51,217 nt of DNA. Origin: an uncultured Oscillospiraceae bacterium. GTDB lineage: Bacteria; Bacillota; Clostridia; Oscillospirales; Oscillospiraceae. Position numbers and translations under genes: made by a program. The notes under the pieces are model-generated. The model saw only the letters and a list, made by a program, of their open reading frames with translations. It made no database searches and was not told the origin of the DNA. This document shows positions 17,264-25,811 of this stretch, piece after piece. How positions within the stretch are numbered: position 1 is the first letter of the stretch; each line of letters starts with the position of its first letter. The stretch spans positions 1 through 51,217 of the forward strand of contig CAJUCB010000004.1 in NCBI GenBank assembly GCA_910584805.1, read 5' to 3'.

Positions 17264-18028
17264 ATGACGTATGATTATCATGGCAAAGTCGTGATCATCA
17301 CCGGCGGCGGCCGGGGCATGGGCGCGGGCGTTACCGCTGCCGTGGCCAAAAGCGGCGCCACCACCATCATCACCGGGCGCACCGAAGCGCCCTTGCAGGA
17401 GCTGTGCCAGCAGCTCCGCCAGGACCACCAGGCAGACATCCACTACCAGGTGGCGGACGGCAGCGACGAGGCACGGGTCAAGGAGGTGGTGGCCTGGGTG
17501 GCCAAAACCTTTGGCCGCATCGACGCCATCATCAACAACGCCCAGGCGGAGGTCCACGGCGTCCCCCTGGAAGAGCAGAGCAAGGAGACCTTTGACCTGG
17601 CCTTCCAGACCGGCGTGTACGCAAGCTTCTACTATATGAAAGCCTGCTTCCCCTACCTGAAGGAGAGCAAGGGCACCATCATCAATATGGGGTCCGGCGC
17701 AGGCATTGCCGGGTTGAACGGCTTCGCCTCCTACGCCGCCGGCAAGGAGGCCATCCGGGGCTTGACGCGGGTGGCTGCCACGGAGTGGAGCCAGTACGGC
17801 ATCAACAGCAACACCATCTGCCCCTCGGTGGCCTCTGCGGCCCTGCTGGAATGGAAGGAGCTCCACCCAGAGGAAGCCGCCGCTGTCATGGCAGGCACCC
17901 CCATGCGGGACTTCGCCGACGGGGAGCTCCATGTGGGCGGCACCTGCCTCTTCCTCATGAGCCCGGAGGCAAAGTTTATCACCGGGCGCAACTTAGACGT
18001 AGACGGCGGGCAATATCTCCGGCCCTGA
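17264..18028 (+). CDS. Short-chain dehydrogenase/reductase (SDR)
   Basis: 254 aa classical SDR. The cofactor motif TGGGRGMG (14-21) is followed by a basic residue in TGRTE, favouring NADP(H). NNAQ replaces the usual NNAG, the catalytic Ser lies in NMGSGAG (about 146) and the catalytic YAAGK (YxxxK, about 158-162) is intact. The C-terminal FITGRNLDVDGGQ is standard. The substrate is not predictable; 3-oxoacyl-ACP reductase-like and enoyl/sugar alcohol enzymes look similar. It stands 33 bp after htrA and is followed by a terminator. Confidence 0.9.
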   Translation: MTYDYHGKVVIITGGGRGMGAGVTAAVAKSGATTIITGRTEAPLQELCQQLRQDHQADIHYQVADGSDEARVKEVVAWVAKTFGRIDAIINNAQAEVHGVPLEEQSKETFDLAFQTGVYASFYYMKACFPYLKESKGTIINMGSGAGIAGLNGFASYAAGKEAIRGLTRVAATEWSQYGINSNTICPSVASAALLEWKELHPEEAAAVMAGTPMRDFADGELHVGGTCLFLMSPEAKFITGRNLDVDGGQYLRP

Positions 18029-18045
18029 GACGGCGGTTGCCCAGA

Positions 18046-18081
18046 AAACGCGGCGGCACAACACACTGTGCCGCCGCGTTT
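18046..18081 (+). terminator. Terminator after the SDR gene
   Basis: A 15-bp perfect stem AAACGCGGCGGCACA / TGTGCCGCCGCGTTT with a 6-base loop. The following 145 bp up to the met promoter hold no gene. Confidence 0.9.
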
Positions 18082-18226
18082 CCCTCTGTCCAAAAGGGCT
18101 TCGCCTTGTCGCACAGCCGGCTGGCAACCCCCAACACGGACGCGGCACGGCCCATTACCCATAGATATTATATGTTTTCAACAACCCCGCCCCCCTCACA
18201 GTTTCCCCACTTCGTCAGATTTCTCC

Positions 18227-18255
18227 TTGACATTTGCGCCGATTTGTCGTAAATT
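18227..18255 (+). promoter_or_regulatory. Promoter of the metNIQ T-box transcript
   Basis: TTGACA (18227-18232, consensus), 17-bp spacer, TAAATT (18250-18255). Transcription would begin near 18262, just before the T-box stem I. Confidence 0.75.
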
Positions 18256-18261
18256 ATTGGG

Positions 18262-18547
18262 GTACAATGGAACAACACAAAGACGATGAAGAGAAGAGTA
18301 CCCTGGGAGCTACGGCACAGAGAGCCCTGCATTGGTGGGAGGGGGCGCGGAATGCCTGGGGGAACATGGCCTCGGAGTCTCGCACCGACCGGGAATCCTC
18401 CCGCAGGCTGCGACGGGTGCGCCCGTCATTGCGCAAGGGTGTGTCAGCACCCAGAAAGGCCGCGCCTCGCGAGGGGCCCGGCAAACCAAGGTGGTACCAC
18501 GGCTATGCAGTCGTCCTTGACAGCGGGTCAAGGGCGGCTTTTTTGTG
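18262..18547 (+). promoter_or_regulatory. T-box riboswitch, methionine specifier
   Basis: The T-box core AAGGTGGTACCACGG is at 18488-18502. Stem I landmarks occur in order: AGAGAAGAGTA near 18289, CAGAGAG (18318-18324), the distal TTGGTGGGAG (18332-18341), and a specifier-loop segment GGGGAACATGGCC with ATG at 18366-18368. The AUG codon predicts sensing of uncharged tRNA-Met, consistent with the methionine importer downstream. A terminator (18512-18544) follows the T-box core, which would form the competing antiterminator. The specifier assignment is inference from position and context. Confidence 0.92.
18512..18544 (+). terminator. T-box-controlled terminator
   Basis: CGTCCTTGAC-AGCG-GTCAAGGGCG with one G-T pair, then GC and six T. 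This is the off-state hairpin of the T-box; charged tRNA-Met should favour it. Confidence 0.88.
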
Positions 18548-18576
18548 TTCACACCAGACAGAAAGAAGGGAACGCT

Positions 18577-19629
18577 GTGCGCGACGATTCCATACAAGTG
18601 CAAGAGAACAAGGGCTATGGCGGGGCGTCCATCCAAATCCAGCACCTGAACAAGACCTTCGGCGCCGGGCCCGACCAGGTCCAGGCCCTGGGGGATATCA
18701 ACCTGGACATCCGCCCCGGGGAGATTTTCGGCATCATCGGCCTGTCCGGGGCGGGGAAATCCACCCTGGTGCGGTGCATGAACCTCCTGGAACGCCCCAC
18801 CTCCGGGCGAGTCCTGGTGGAGGGGAAGGACATCACCCAGCTCTCCATCCGGGAGCTGCGCCGGGCCCGGCAGTCCATCAGCATGATTTTCCAGAGCTTC
18901 AACCTGCTCATGCAGCGCACCGCCCTGGAAAACATCTGCTTCCCCCTGGAACTGGCGGGGATGAAGGGGAGCCAGGCCCGGGAAAAGGCCCGCGGCCTGC
19001 TGAAGCTGGTAGGCCTGGCGGAGCGGGAGAACGCCTACCCCGCCCAGCTCTCCGGGGGCCAGAAGCAGCGGGTGGCCATCGCCCGGGCCCTGGCCACGGA
19101 CCCCAAGGTGCTCCTGTGCGACGAGGCCACCTCCGCCCTGGACCCCTCCACCACCCAGTCCATCCTGGAACTGCTCAAGGAGCTGAACCAAAAGCTGGGG
19201 GTGACCATGGTGGTCATTACCCACCAGATGAACGTCATTGAGGCCATCTGCCACCGGGTGGCCATCCTGGACGGGGGCGTGGTGGCGGAGGAAGGGAACG
19301 TCACCGAGATTTTTGCCAACCCCAGGAGCGCCATCGGCCGCCAGTTCGTCTACCCCGACGGGGTGCAGATCCCAAAGCTCACCAGCAGCAAGGTGGTGCG
19401 GGTGGTGTTCAACGGCGGCTCCTCTTACGAGCCCCTCATCGCCTCCCTGGCCATCGACTGCGGGGTGAAGGTGAACATCCTGGGAGCCGACACCCGGAAC
19501 ATCGACGGCAAGGCCTTCGGCTCCATGCTCTTAGGCCTGCCCAAGGACCTAGGGGAGGCCAACAAGGCCCTGCGCTATCTCCGCGGCCAGGCGGATATCA
19601 CTGTAGAGGAGGTGCCCGCAGATGCTTGA
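18577..19629 (+). CDS. metN: Methionine ABC transporter ATPase
   Basis: 350 aa from GTG 18577, which follows GAAAGAAGGG; longer in-frame extensions run back through the T-box and are not real. Walker A GLSGAGKST, signature LSGGQKQRVAIARAL, Walker B VLLCDEATSALD and H-loop ITHQMNV are intact. The C-terminal NIL domain (about 270-345, VVFNGGSSYEPLIASL...) binds methionine in MetN proteins and inhibits transport when the cell is replete. It overlaps metI by 8 bp. Control: T-box at transcription level, NIL domain at protein level. Confidence 0.96.
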   Translation: MRDDSIQVQENKGYGGASIQIQHLNKTFGAGPDQVQALGDINLDIRPGEIFGIIGLSGAGKSTLVRCMNLLERPTSGRVLVEGKDITQLSIRELRRARQSISMIFQSFNLLMQRTALENICFPLELAGMKGSQAREKARGLLKLVGLAERENAYPAQLSGGQKQRVAIARALATDPKVLLCDEATSALDPSTTQSILELLKELNQKLGVTMVVITHQMNVIEAICHRVAILDGGVVAEEGNVTEIFANPRSAIGRQFVYPDGVQIPKLTSSKVVRVVFNGGSSYEPLIASLAIDCGVKVNILGADTRNIDGKAFGSMLLGLPKDLGEANKALRYLRGQADITVEEVPADA

Positions 19630-20302
19630 AGCTCTCAGCGCCTTTTGGGCGGAATACGGGACCATCCTGCTCCAAGGGACCCGTGACACCTTGATTATGA
19701 CCTTTGTAGCCACCATCCTTGCCTATATCTTAGGGGTACCCATCGGGGTGTTTGTGGTCATTACCCAGCCCCACGGTATCTGGCCGAACCGCTTCATCAA
19801 CCGGGTCCTGGGGTGGATCGTCAACATCGGCCGCTCCATACCCTTCATCATCCTGATGATCTTGGTGATGGGCTTCACCAAATTCCTGGTGGGCACCAAG
19901 CTGGGGATCCGGGGGGCCACGCCGCCCCTGGTGATCTCCGCCGCCCCCTTCATCGCCCGGATGGTGGAGACCTCCCTCATGGAAGTGGACGCCGGGGTGG
20001 TGGAGGCCGCCCAGTCCATGGGGGCCAGCGTGCCCCAGATTGTGCGGAAGGTCTACCTCCCCGAGGCGAAGCCCTCCCTGATCCTGGGGGCCTCCATCTC
20101 CACCATCACCATCCTGGCCTACACCGCCATGGCCGGTGCCATCGGCGCCGGGGGCCTGGGGGACCTGGCCATCCGCTACGGCTACCATCGGGGCGTGGAC
20201 TCCATGCTCTGGGCCACCGTGATCCTCATCATCATCCTGGTGCAGATCATACAATCCGTGTTCAGTTGGCTGTCCACCAAAATGGACAAGCGCCTGAGAT
20301 AA
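19622..20302 (+). CDS. metI: Methionine ABC transporter permease
   Basis: 226 aa with five hydrophobic helices. The EAA loop (DAGVVEAAQSMGASVPQIVRKVYLPEAKPSL, split here by description only: EAAQSMGAS then the PEA segment) contacts MetN. It follows the usual MetI sequence through AYTAMAGAIGAGGLGDLAIR. It starts inside the end of metN and is followed 52 bp later by metQ. Confidence 0.95.
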   Translation: MLEALSAFWAEYGTILLQGTRDTLIMTFVATILAYILGVPIGVFVVITQPHGIWPNRFINRVLGWIVNIGRSIPFIILMILVMGFTKFLVGTKLGIRGATPPLVISAAPFIARMVETSLMEVDAGVVEAAQSMGASVPQIVRKVYLPEAKPSLILGASISTITILAYTAMAGAIGAGGLGDLAIRYGYHRGVDSMLWATVILIIILVQIIQSVFSWLSTKMDKRLR

Positions 20303-20354
20303 ACGAGCCTCCGGGCTCCACCCACACATTTTCTTGAAGGAGGAAACAACCAAC

Positions 20355-21200
20355 ATGAAAAAGATCCTTGCACTGCTCCTGGCCCTGACCATGGCTCTGG
20401 GCCTGGCCGCCTGCGGCACCACCCCCGCCCCCGCTGAGGAAGAGGGCAAGACCGACGAACCCACCAACAACGGCGAGGCCGTCACCCTGCGGGTGGGCGC
20501 TTCCCCCACCCCCCACGCCGAAATCCTCCAGCAGGTGGTCGAACCCCTGAAGGAACAGGGCATTACCTTGGAAATCGTGGAATATGGCGACTATGTGGTC
20601 CCCAACACCGCTGTGGAAGAGGGGGAGGACGACGCCAACTACTTCCAGCACACCCCCTACATGGAGAGCCACAACGCCAAGCATGGCACCCATCTGGTGG
20701 CTGTGGCGGAGCTGCACAATGAGCCCATGGGCATTTACGCCGGCAAGTGCACCAGCCTGGACGAGCTGGCTGACGGCGCTACCATCGCCATCCCCAACGA
20801 CCCCACCAACGAGGGCCGCGCCCTGCTGCTGCTGGAAGCCCAGGGCCTCATCACCCTGAAGGAAGAAGCCGGCCTGGAATGCACCCCCAACGACATCGCC
20901 GAGAACCCCAAGAACCTGAAGTTCTCCGAGATGGAGGCCGCCATGCTGCCCCAGACGGTGGAAGAAGTGGACCTGTCCGTGATCAACTCCAACTACGCCC
21001 TGGAAGGCGGCTTTGACCCCACCAAGGACGCCCTGGCCACTGAGACTGCCGACACCACCCCCTACCCCAACATCCTGTGCGTGAAGGAGGGCAACGAGAA
21101 CAACGAGGCCATCAAGGCCCTTGTTGCGGCCCTCAAGACCGACGAGGTGCGCAGCTTCATCGAAGAGACCTACAAGGGCGCTGTGGTGCCCCTGTTCTAA
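20355..21200 (+). CDS. metQ: Methionine-binding lipoprotein MetQ (NlpA family)
   Basis: 281 aa from ATG 20355, with GAAGGAGG upstream; the TTG at 20334 precedes that site and is rejected. The signal peptide ends in a lipobox LAAC (C about 20). The mature domain has the NlpA signature VGASPTPHAEIL, the FQHTPY motif (here NYFQHTPYM) and IAIPNDPTNEGRALLLL. It captures methionine outside the membrane for MetNI. Confidence 0.95.
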   Translation: MKKILALLLALTMALGLAACGTTPAPAEEEGKTDEPTNNGEAVTLRVGASPTPHAEILQQVVEPLKEQGITLEIVEYGDYVVPNTAVEEGEDDANYFQHTPYMESHNAKHGTHLVAVAELHNEPMGIYAGKCTSLDELADGATIAIPNDPTNEGRALLLLEAQGLITLKEEAGLECTPNDIAENPKNLKFSEMEAAMLPQTVEEVDLSVINSNYALEGGFDPTKDALATETADTTPYPNILCVKEGNENNEAIKALVAALKTDEVRSFIEETYKGAVVPLF

Positions 21201-21229
21201 GGGAACCACACCCCCCAAAAACCGACCCC

Positions 21230-21264
21230 AAAGCGGCACATGGAACCCCCATGTGCCGCTTTTT
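21230..21264 (+). terminator. Terminator of metNIQ
   Basis: AAAGCGGCACATGG / CCATGTGCCGCTTT with a 5-base loop and a T-tract, 30 bp after metQ. Confidence 0.9.
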
Positions 21265-21346
21265 CCTGCCCGCCCCACCGGTCTTTGGTGCTAAGGGGCC
21301 CCGCCCCCACATAGGCTTGTACCACCACACAAAGGAGGCGCAGGCG

Positions 21347-22807
21347 ATGACATTGGATCAGGCAAAGCTGGGGCAGACGGTGACGGTGCTGCGGGTCCGG
21401 GGGGAAGGGGCCTTACGGCGGCGGCTGTTGGACATGGGGGTGCTCCGGGGCACGGAAATCACCGTGGAGGGCACCGCCCCCCTGGGGGACCCTATGGAGC
21501 TGTCCTTGCGCAGCTATACCCTCACCCTGCGCCGGGCAGACGCGGCCCTGGTGGAGGTGGCCCCCGCCTGCCCCAGGGCCCCTCATCCCCGGCACACCGC
21601 CACCCGGACCCTGGACAAGCTCCTGCTCCACCCGGTTTTGGCCCTGCCCCTCTTCGCCTCGGTGATGCTGGGGATGTTCTGGTTCTCCATCAGCCTGGTG
21701 GGGCACTGGACCCAGGCCCTGGGGGAGGCCTTGGGGGGTACTTCCCTCCTGGGGGGGCCTGGGGGGAAGGCGCTGCTGGACTGGTGGCTGGCGGGGCAGG
21801 GCTGCCCCCTGTGGTTCCGGGACTTCCTCCTGGACGGCCTGCTGGCAGGGGTGGGGACGGTGCTGGGCTTCCTGCCCCAGCTCACCGCCCTCTTCTTCTG
21901 CCTGAGCTTCTTGGAGGGCTGCGGCTATCTCTCCCGGGGGGCCTACCTGCTGGACCGGGCGGTGCGGCGCTTTGGGCTGTCGGGGAGCAGCGTGGTGCCC
22001 TACATCCTGGCCTGCGGCTGTGCGGTGCCGGGGGCCCTGGCCTGCCGGACCATCCAGCGCCACGGCTGCCGCTGCCTGACGGTATTCACCGCCGCCTTCC
22101 TCCCCTGCGCCGCCAAGCTGCCGGTGATCGCCCTGGTGGCCCAGCTGGCCTTCCCCGGGGGCTGGTGGCTGGCCCCGGCGGCCTACGGGGTGGGTTTAAC
22201 CGCGGCCCTCTTCTCTAGCTGGCTCCTCTCCGGGAGCAAACGCTTCCCCAAGGAGGACATCCCCTTCCTGCTGGAACTGCCCGACTACCGCCTCCCCCCT
22301 TCCAGCGCCCTATGGGGGCGGACCTGGGAACGGCTGGGGGAGTTTTTGAAAAAGGCCGGGACCCTGCTGGTGCTCTCCTCGGCGGCGGTGTGGTGGGCGT
22401 CCTCCTTTGGCTGGACGGGGACGGGCTTTGCCTACCTGTCCTCCGGGGCCCTGGACCACAGCCTGTTGGCGGCGCTGGGGTCGGCCCTGGCCCCCCTGTT
22501 CTCCCTAGCGGGCTGGGGGGACTGGCGGGCGGTGGTGGCCTGCCTCACGGGGCTGCTGGCCAAGGAGAGCATTGTGGGCACTTTGGCGATTTTGGGCTGT
22601 CCGGCGGCGCTGTATACCCCGGCGGCGGCCCTGTCCTTCCTGCTGTTCAACCTCCTGTGCCCCCCCTGCCTGGCGGCGTTGGCAGCCCGGTTCCAGGAGC
22701 TGGGCCAGGGGCGGCTGTTCCTCTTCACCCTGGTGTACCAGACGGCCTTTGCCCTCCTGGTCTCCATCGGGCTCTACCAAGGGGCCTGCCTGCTGGGTCT
22801 GCCCTAA
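21347..22807 (+). CDS. FeoA-FeoB membrane-domain fusion lacking the GTPase domain
   Basis: 486 aa from ATG 21347 (AAAGGAGG upstream). Residues 1-71 are a FeoA/SH3-like domain (LRRRLLDMGVLRGTEI). After a 16-residue linker, residues from about 88 onward match the FeoB membrane half: first Gate region FLPQLTALFFCLSFLEGCGYLSR, GLSGSSVVPYILACGCAVPG, LPCAAKLPV, PFLLELPDYRLP and the second Gate LLAKESIVGTLAIL. FeoB proteins normally begin with a G domain of about 170 aa (GxxxxGKS, DxxG, NxxD) plus a GDI helix region. None of these is present, and FeoA takes their place. Ferrous iron or another divalent metal is the likely substrate. It is monocistronic, with no separate G-protein gene in the window. 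Confidence 0.85.
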   Translation: MTLDQAKLGQTVTVLRVRGEGALRRRLLDMGVLRGTEITVEGTAPLGDPMELSLRSYTLTLRRADAALVEVAPACPRAPHPRHTATRTLDKLLLHPVLALPLFASVMLGMFWFSISLVGHWTQALGEALGGTSLLGGPGGKALLDWWLAGQGCPLWFRDFLLDGLLAGVGTVLGFLPQLTALFFCLSFLEGCGYLSRGAYLLDRAVRRFGLSGSSVVPYILACGCAVPGALACRTIQRHGCRCLTVFTAAFLPCAAKLPVIALVAQLAFPGGWWLAPAAYGVGLTAALFSSWLLSGSKRFPKEDIPFLLELPDYRLPPSSALWGRTWERLGEFLKKAGTLLVLSSAAVWWASSFGWTGTGFAYLSSGALDHSLLAALGSALAPLFSLAGWGDWRAVVACLTGLLAKESIVGTLAILGCPAALYTPAAALSFLLFNLLCPPCLAALAARFQELGQGRLFLFTLVYQTAFALLVSIGLYQGACLLGLP

Positions 22808-22984
22808 GCACACCCTCACCATTTATACAAAAAAGCCAGGGGCGAAACACGGAAAATCAGCAGGGAAATCATGGAAAATCACATGACTTTCCCCCCGTTC
22901 TGTGGTACACTGTTGAGGAATACTCAAAAAATGACCCTGGCGGAGGGGCCCCCAGCCGCCAGGCAGGAAGAAAGGACCGCATTC

Positions 22985-23818
22985 ATGAAGGAATTCAAAG
23001 GAAGCAGCAGCTACGTGGTCTCCTCGGACCTGCTGCGCATTGTCAACGTATCCATCGCCCTGCAAAAGCCCCTGCTCATCAAGGGGGAACCCGGCACCGG
23101 CAAGACCATGCTGGCCCAGGCCATCAGCGAAGCCCTGGGGAAAAAACTCATTATCTGGAACATCAAGTCCACCACCAAGGCCCAGGACGGCCTGTATGTC
23201 TATGATACCGTCCAGCGCCTTTACGACAGCCAGTTCGGCGGCGAAGGGGTGGACGACATCGGCAAGTATATCAAGCTGGGCAAGCTGGGGGAGGCCTTCT
23301 CCTCCGACGAGCAGGTGATCCTCCTCATCGACGAGATCGACAAGGCCGACCTAGAGTTCCCCAACGACCTGCTGTGGGAGCTGGACAAGATGGAATTCTA
23401 TATCCCCGAGACCAAGCAGACCATCACCGCCAAGGAGCGGCCCATTGTGATCATCACCTCCAACGCCGAGAAGGAGCTCCCCGACGCCTTCCTGCGCCGC
23501 TGCATCTTCCACTATATCGCCTTCCCCGACCAGGACATGATGCGGGATATCGTCCACGCCCACTACCCCGACATTGAGGACCACCTCCTGGACCTGGCCA
23601 TGCGGGGCTTCTATCAGGTCCGGGACCTGCCCACCGTGGCCAAAAAGCCCTCCACCTCCGAGCTGCTGGACTGGCTGCAAGCCCTGCGCCTGGGTGGGGT
23701 GGACCCCAAGAAGATCGAAAGCGAGCTGCCCTATGCAGGCATCCTATTGAAAAAGACCGAGGACCTCACCGCCGTCAAGAACGCCAAGAACCGGCCTAAG
23801 AACGGCTACCGCTGGTAA
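22985..23818 (+). CDS. MoxR-family AAA+ ATPase
   Basis: 277 aa. Walker A GEPGTGKTM (about 31), Walker B VILLIDEIDKAD (about 117), sensor 1 IVIITSNAEKELPDAFLRRC with the arginine finger RRC. MoxR proteins act as chaperones that assemble or activate metal enzymes or complexes together with a VWA partner, which is the next gene. I start at ATG 22985 with AAAGGA upstream; 38 further in-frame codons overlap a -10-like TACACT (22906-22911) and are probably untranslated. Confidence 0.88.
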   Translation: MKEFKGSSSYVVSSDLLRIVNVSIALQKPLLIKGEPGTGKTMLAQAISEALGKKLIIWNIKSTTKAQDGLYVYDTVQRLYDSQFGGEGVDDIGKYIKLGKLGEAFSSDEQVILLIDEIDKADLEFPNDLLWELDKMEFYIPETKQTITAKERPIVIITSNAEKELPDAFLRRCIFHYIAFPDQDMMRDIVHAHYPDIEDHLLDLAMRGFYQVRDLPTVAKKPSTSELLDWLQALRLGGVDPKKIESELPYAGILLKKTEDLTAVKNAKNRPKNGYRW

Positions 23819-23837
23819 AGGGAGAGGAGGCGCAGCC

Positions 23838-25034
23838 TTGTTTACCGATTTTTTCTACCTCCTCCGGGCCCACGGCCTGGACGTCTCCATGAACGAGTGG
23901 CTCTCCCTGATGGAAGCCCTGAAGCTGGGCCTGTGCCGGAACAGCCTGTTGGAGTTCTACTATGTGGCCCGGGGCATTTTGGTCAAGACCGAGGCGGACT
24001 TTGACAAGTTCGACGAGACCTTCCTGCGCTACTTTGAACACGTCCAGCACATGGAGGACATCCCCCAGGAGCTGATGGACTGGCTCCACGACCCCAAGAA
24101 CATGAAGAAGTACGACAAGGACGAGGTGGACGCCCGCACCACCTTCGACCTGGGCAAGCTGCGGGACATGCTGGAAGAGCGCTTGAAGGAACAGCACGAG
24201 CGCCACGACGGCGGCCAATACTGGGTGGGCACCGGCGGCACCTCCGCCCTGGGCCACTCTGGCTACGCCGCTACGGGCATCCGGGTGGGGGGCGAGAGCC
24301 AGCACCGCCACGCCCTGCAGGTGGCCGGGGAGCGCAACTTCCGGGACTTCCGGGAGGACAGCACCTTGGACCAGCGCTCCTTCCAACTGGCGTTCCGCCG
24401 CCTGCGGCAGCTCACCACCCGCCAGGAGGGGCCCATGGATGTGCTGAACCTGGACCGGACCATCGACGAGACCTGCAACAACGCCGGCTATCTCCAACTG
24501 GAATTCGACCGGCCCCGGACCAACGACGTGAAGGTGATGCTGCTCTTCGACTCCGGGGGCTCCATGTCCCCCTACGCCAGCCTGTGCAGCCAGCTCTTCC
24601 AGGCGGTGAACCGGGCCAACAACTTCAAGGACCTGCGGATCTACTACTTCCACAACTGCTGGTACTCCGACCTCTACACCGACCCCCGGTGCATGTACGG
24701 CGAGAGCGTGGAAACCCAGTGGGTCATCAACAACCTGAGCCGGGAGTATAAGGTCATTGTGGTGGGGGACGCCTCCATGGCCCCCTCGGAGCTCACCTGG
24801 ATCGGCGGCAGCAGCTATTATAACCGCTACAACAACGAGACCGGCCTCACCTGGCTGGAACGGATGCACAGCCGTTTTCAAAAAATGGTGTGGTTCAACC
24901 CCATCCCGGAGGCCATGTGGCAGTATGACTACGGCTACCAGACCATCGAGATGATCGGCAACGTGGTGGACATGTACCAGCTCACGGTGGAGGGGCTGGC
25001 ACGGGGCTTGAAAAAGCTGGTGTCCGCACGATAA
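23838..25034 (+). CDS. VWA domain protein, CoxE-like
   Basis: 398 aa. The start is TTG 23838, with GAGAGGAGG 7 bases upstream; no ATG fits. The N-terminal half is helical and charged (CoxE/YeaD-type), with a Gly-rich, His-rich segment at about 120-165. The von Willebrand A domain begins near 230 (VKVMLLFDSGGSMSP); its MIDAS is DSGGS, with Gly where the classical DxSxS has Ser, as is common in CoxE-like VWA proteins. It starts 20 bp after the MoxR gene, and the pair probably forms a MoxR-VWA chaperone unit. The client is not evident. Confidence 0.85.
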   Translation: MFTDFFYLLRAHGLDVSMNEWLSLMEALKLGLCRNSLLEFYYVARGILVKTEADFDKFDETFLRYFEHVQHMEDIPQELMDWLHDPKNMKKYDKDEVDARTTFDLGKLRDMLEERLKEQHERHDGGQYWVGTGGTSALGHSGYAATGIRVGGESQHRHALQVAGERNFRDFREDSTLDQRSFQLAFRRLRQLTTRQEGPMDVLNLDRTIDETCNNAGYLQLEFDRPRTNDVKVMLLFDSGGSMSPYASLCSQLFQAVNRANNFKDLRIYYFHNCWYSDLYTDPRCMYGESVETQWVINNLSREYKVIVVGDASMAPSELTWIGGSSYYNRYNNETGLTWLERMHSRFQKMVWFNPIPEAMWQYDYGYQTIEMIGNVVDMYQLTVEGLARGLKKLVSAR

Positions 25035-25050
25035 CCCAACAACAGGACAA

Positions 25051-25088
25051 CAGGCCGGGGCGCACAGGACTGCGCCCCGGCCTGTTTT
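25051..25088 (+). terminator. Terminator of the moxR-VWA operon
   Basis: CAGGCCGGGGCGCA / TGCGCCCCGGCCTG (14 bp), loop CAGGAC, followed by TTTT. Confidence 0.9.
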
Positions 25089-25113
25089 GCCCCCTGCGCA
25101 ACCACAGGTTGCT

Positions 25114-25141
25114 TGCCCCCAGAGGGGCCTGGGTGTATACT
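25114..25141 (+). promoter_or_regulatory. Promoter of the HTH-zinc ribbon gene
   Basis: TTGCCC (25114-25119), 16-bp spacer, TATACT (25136-25141), 25 bp before the start codon. Confidence 0.5.
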
Positions 25142-25166
25142 AAAGAAAAAACAGGAGGCCATATTG

Positions 25167-25637
25167 ATGGAAACGAAAGATGCGATTTTAACCCTGCGCA
25201 AGGACCTGGGCCTCTCCCAGGACGCCTTTGCCCAAAAGCTCTTTGTCACCCGCCAGGCGGTGTCCCGCTGGGAGACGGGGGAGACCGTACCCAGCACCGA
25301 TATCCTAAAACAGATTGCCAAGACCTTCCAGGTCTCCGCCGACCAGCTTTTGGGCTATCCCGCCGGGGTCTGCCAGAGCTGTGGGATGCCCCTGGACCAG
25401 GAGGAGCTCCACGGCACCGAGGCAGACGGCAGCAAGTCAGACTCCTTCTGCACCTATTGTTACCAACACGGGGCCTACACCTACCCCACCACCCTAGAGG
25501 GTATGGTGGAAAACAACCTGAAATACTTGCAGGAATGGAACGAAAACGCCGGCCTCCAACTCAGCAAGGAGGAGGCCAAGGAAGCCCTGTTGCAATTCCT
25601 CCCCACCCTAAAGCGCTGGCGGGAGGCGGCCAACTGA
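25167..25637 (+). CDS. XRE-family regulator fused to a zinc-ribbon domain
   Basis: 156 aa from ATG 25167 (CAGGAGG upstream). Residues 4-62 form an XRE/Cro helix-turn-helix (LSQDAFAQKLFVTRQAVSRWE). Residues 70-150 hold a putative zinc-ribbon domain: CQSCGMPL, then FCTYC and QHGAYTYP, giving two Cys pairs. This zinc-ribbon family occurs alone or fused to HTH domains in clostridia; ligand and targets are unknown. It is monocistronic, and the AT-rich ABC island begins just downstream, but a regulatory link is speculative. Confidence 0.85.
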   Translation: METKDAILTLRKDLGLSQDAFAQKLFVTRQAVSRWETGETVPSTDILKQIAKTFQVSADQLLGYPAGVCQSCGMPLDQEELHGTEADGSKSDSFCTYCYQHGAYTYPTTLEGMVENNLKYLQEWNENAGLQLSKEEAKEALLQFLPTLKRWREAAN

Positions 25638-25668
25638 GTGCGCCGCAAAAAATCATCCTATTGTAACA

Positions 25669-25710
25669 TCACCAGGGGGCCACAACGCCGCAGTTGTAGC
25701 CCCCTGGTGA
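25669..25710. repeat. Strong hairpin before the ABC island
   Basis: A perfect 12-bp stem TCACCAGGGGGC / GCCCCCTGGTGA encloses a second stem ACAAC / GTTGT. There is no adjoining T-tract. It may still end the upstream transcript or mark the left border of the AT-richer island. Confidence 0.65.
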
Positions 25711-25811
25711 CGTTGTAGAACCCCCTTGGGGAACGGAGGTTTTGGGGGGGACTGGCAGGCCGTTTTCTCCTTTTGATTAGATTTTTGGGTGTACAAATTT
25801 TCAAAAGTGTA

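Noticed and set aside
18286..18576. Extended start of MetN
   Set aside because: This stretch is the T-box leader and its terminator, so it cannot be coding.
24530..24570. Defective MIDAS in the VWA protein
   Set aside because: DSGGS differs from DxSxS, but Gly at this position is common in CoxE-like VWA proteins, so it is not evidence of inactivation.
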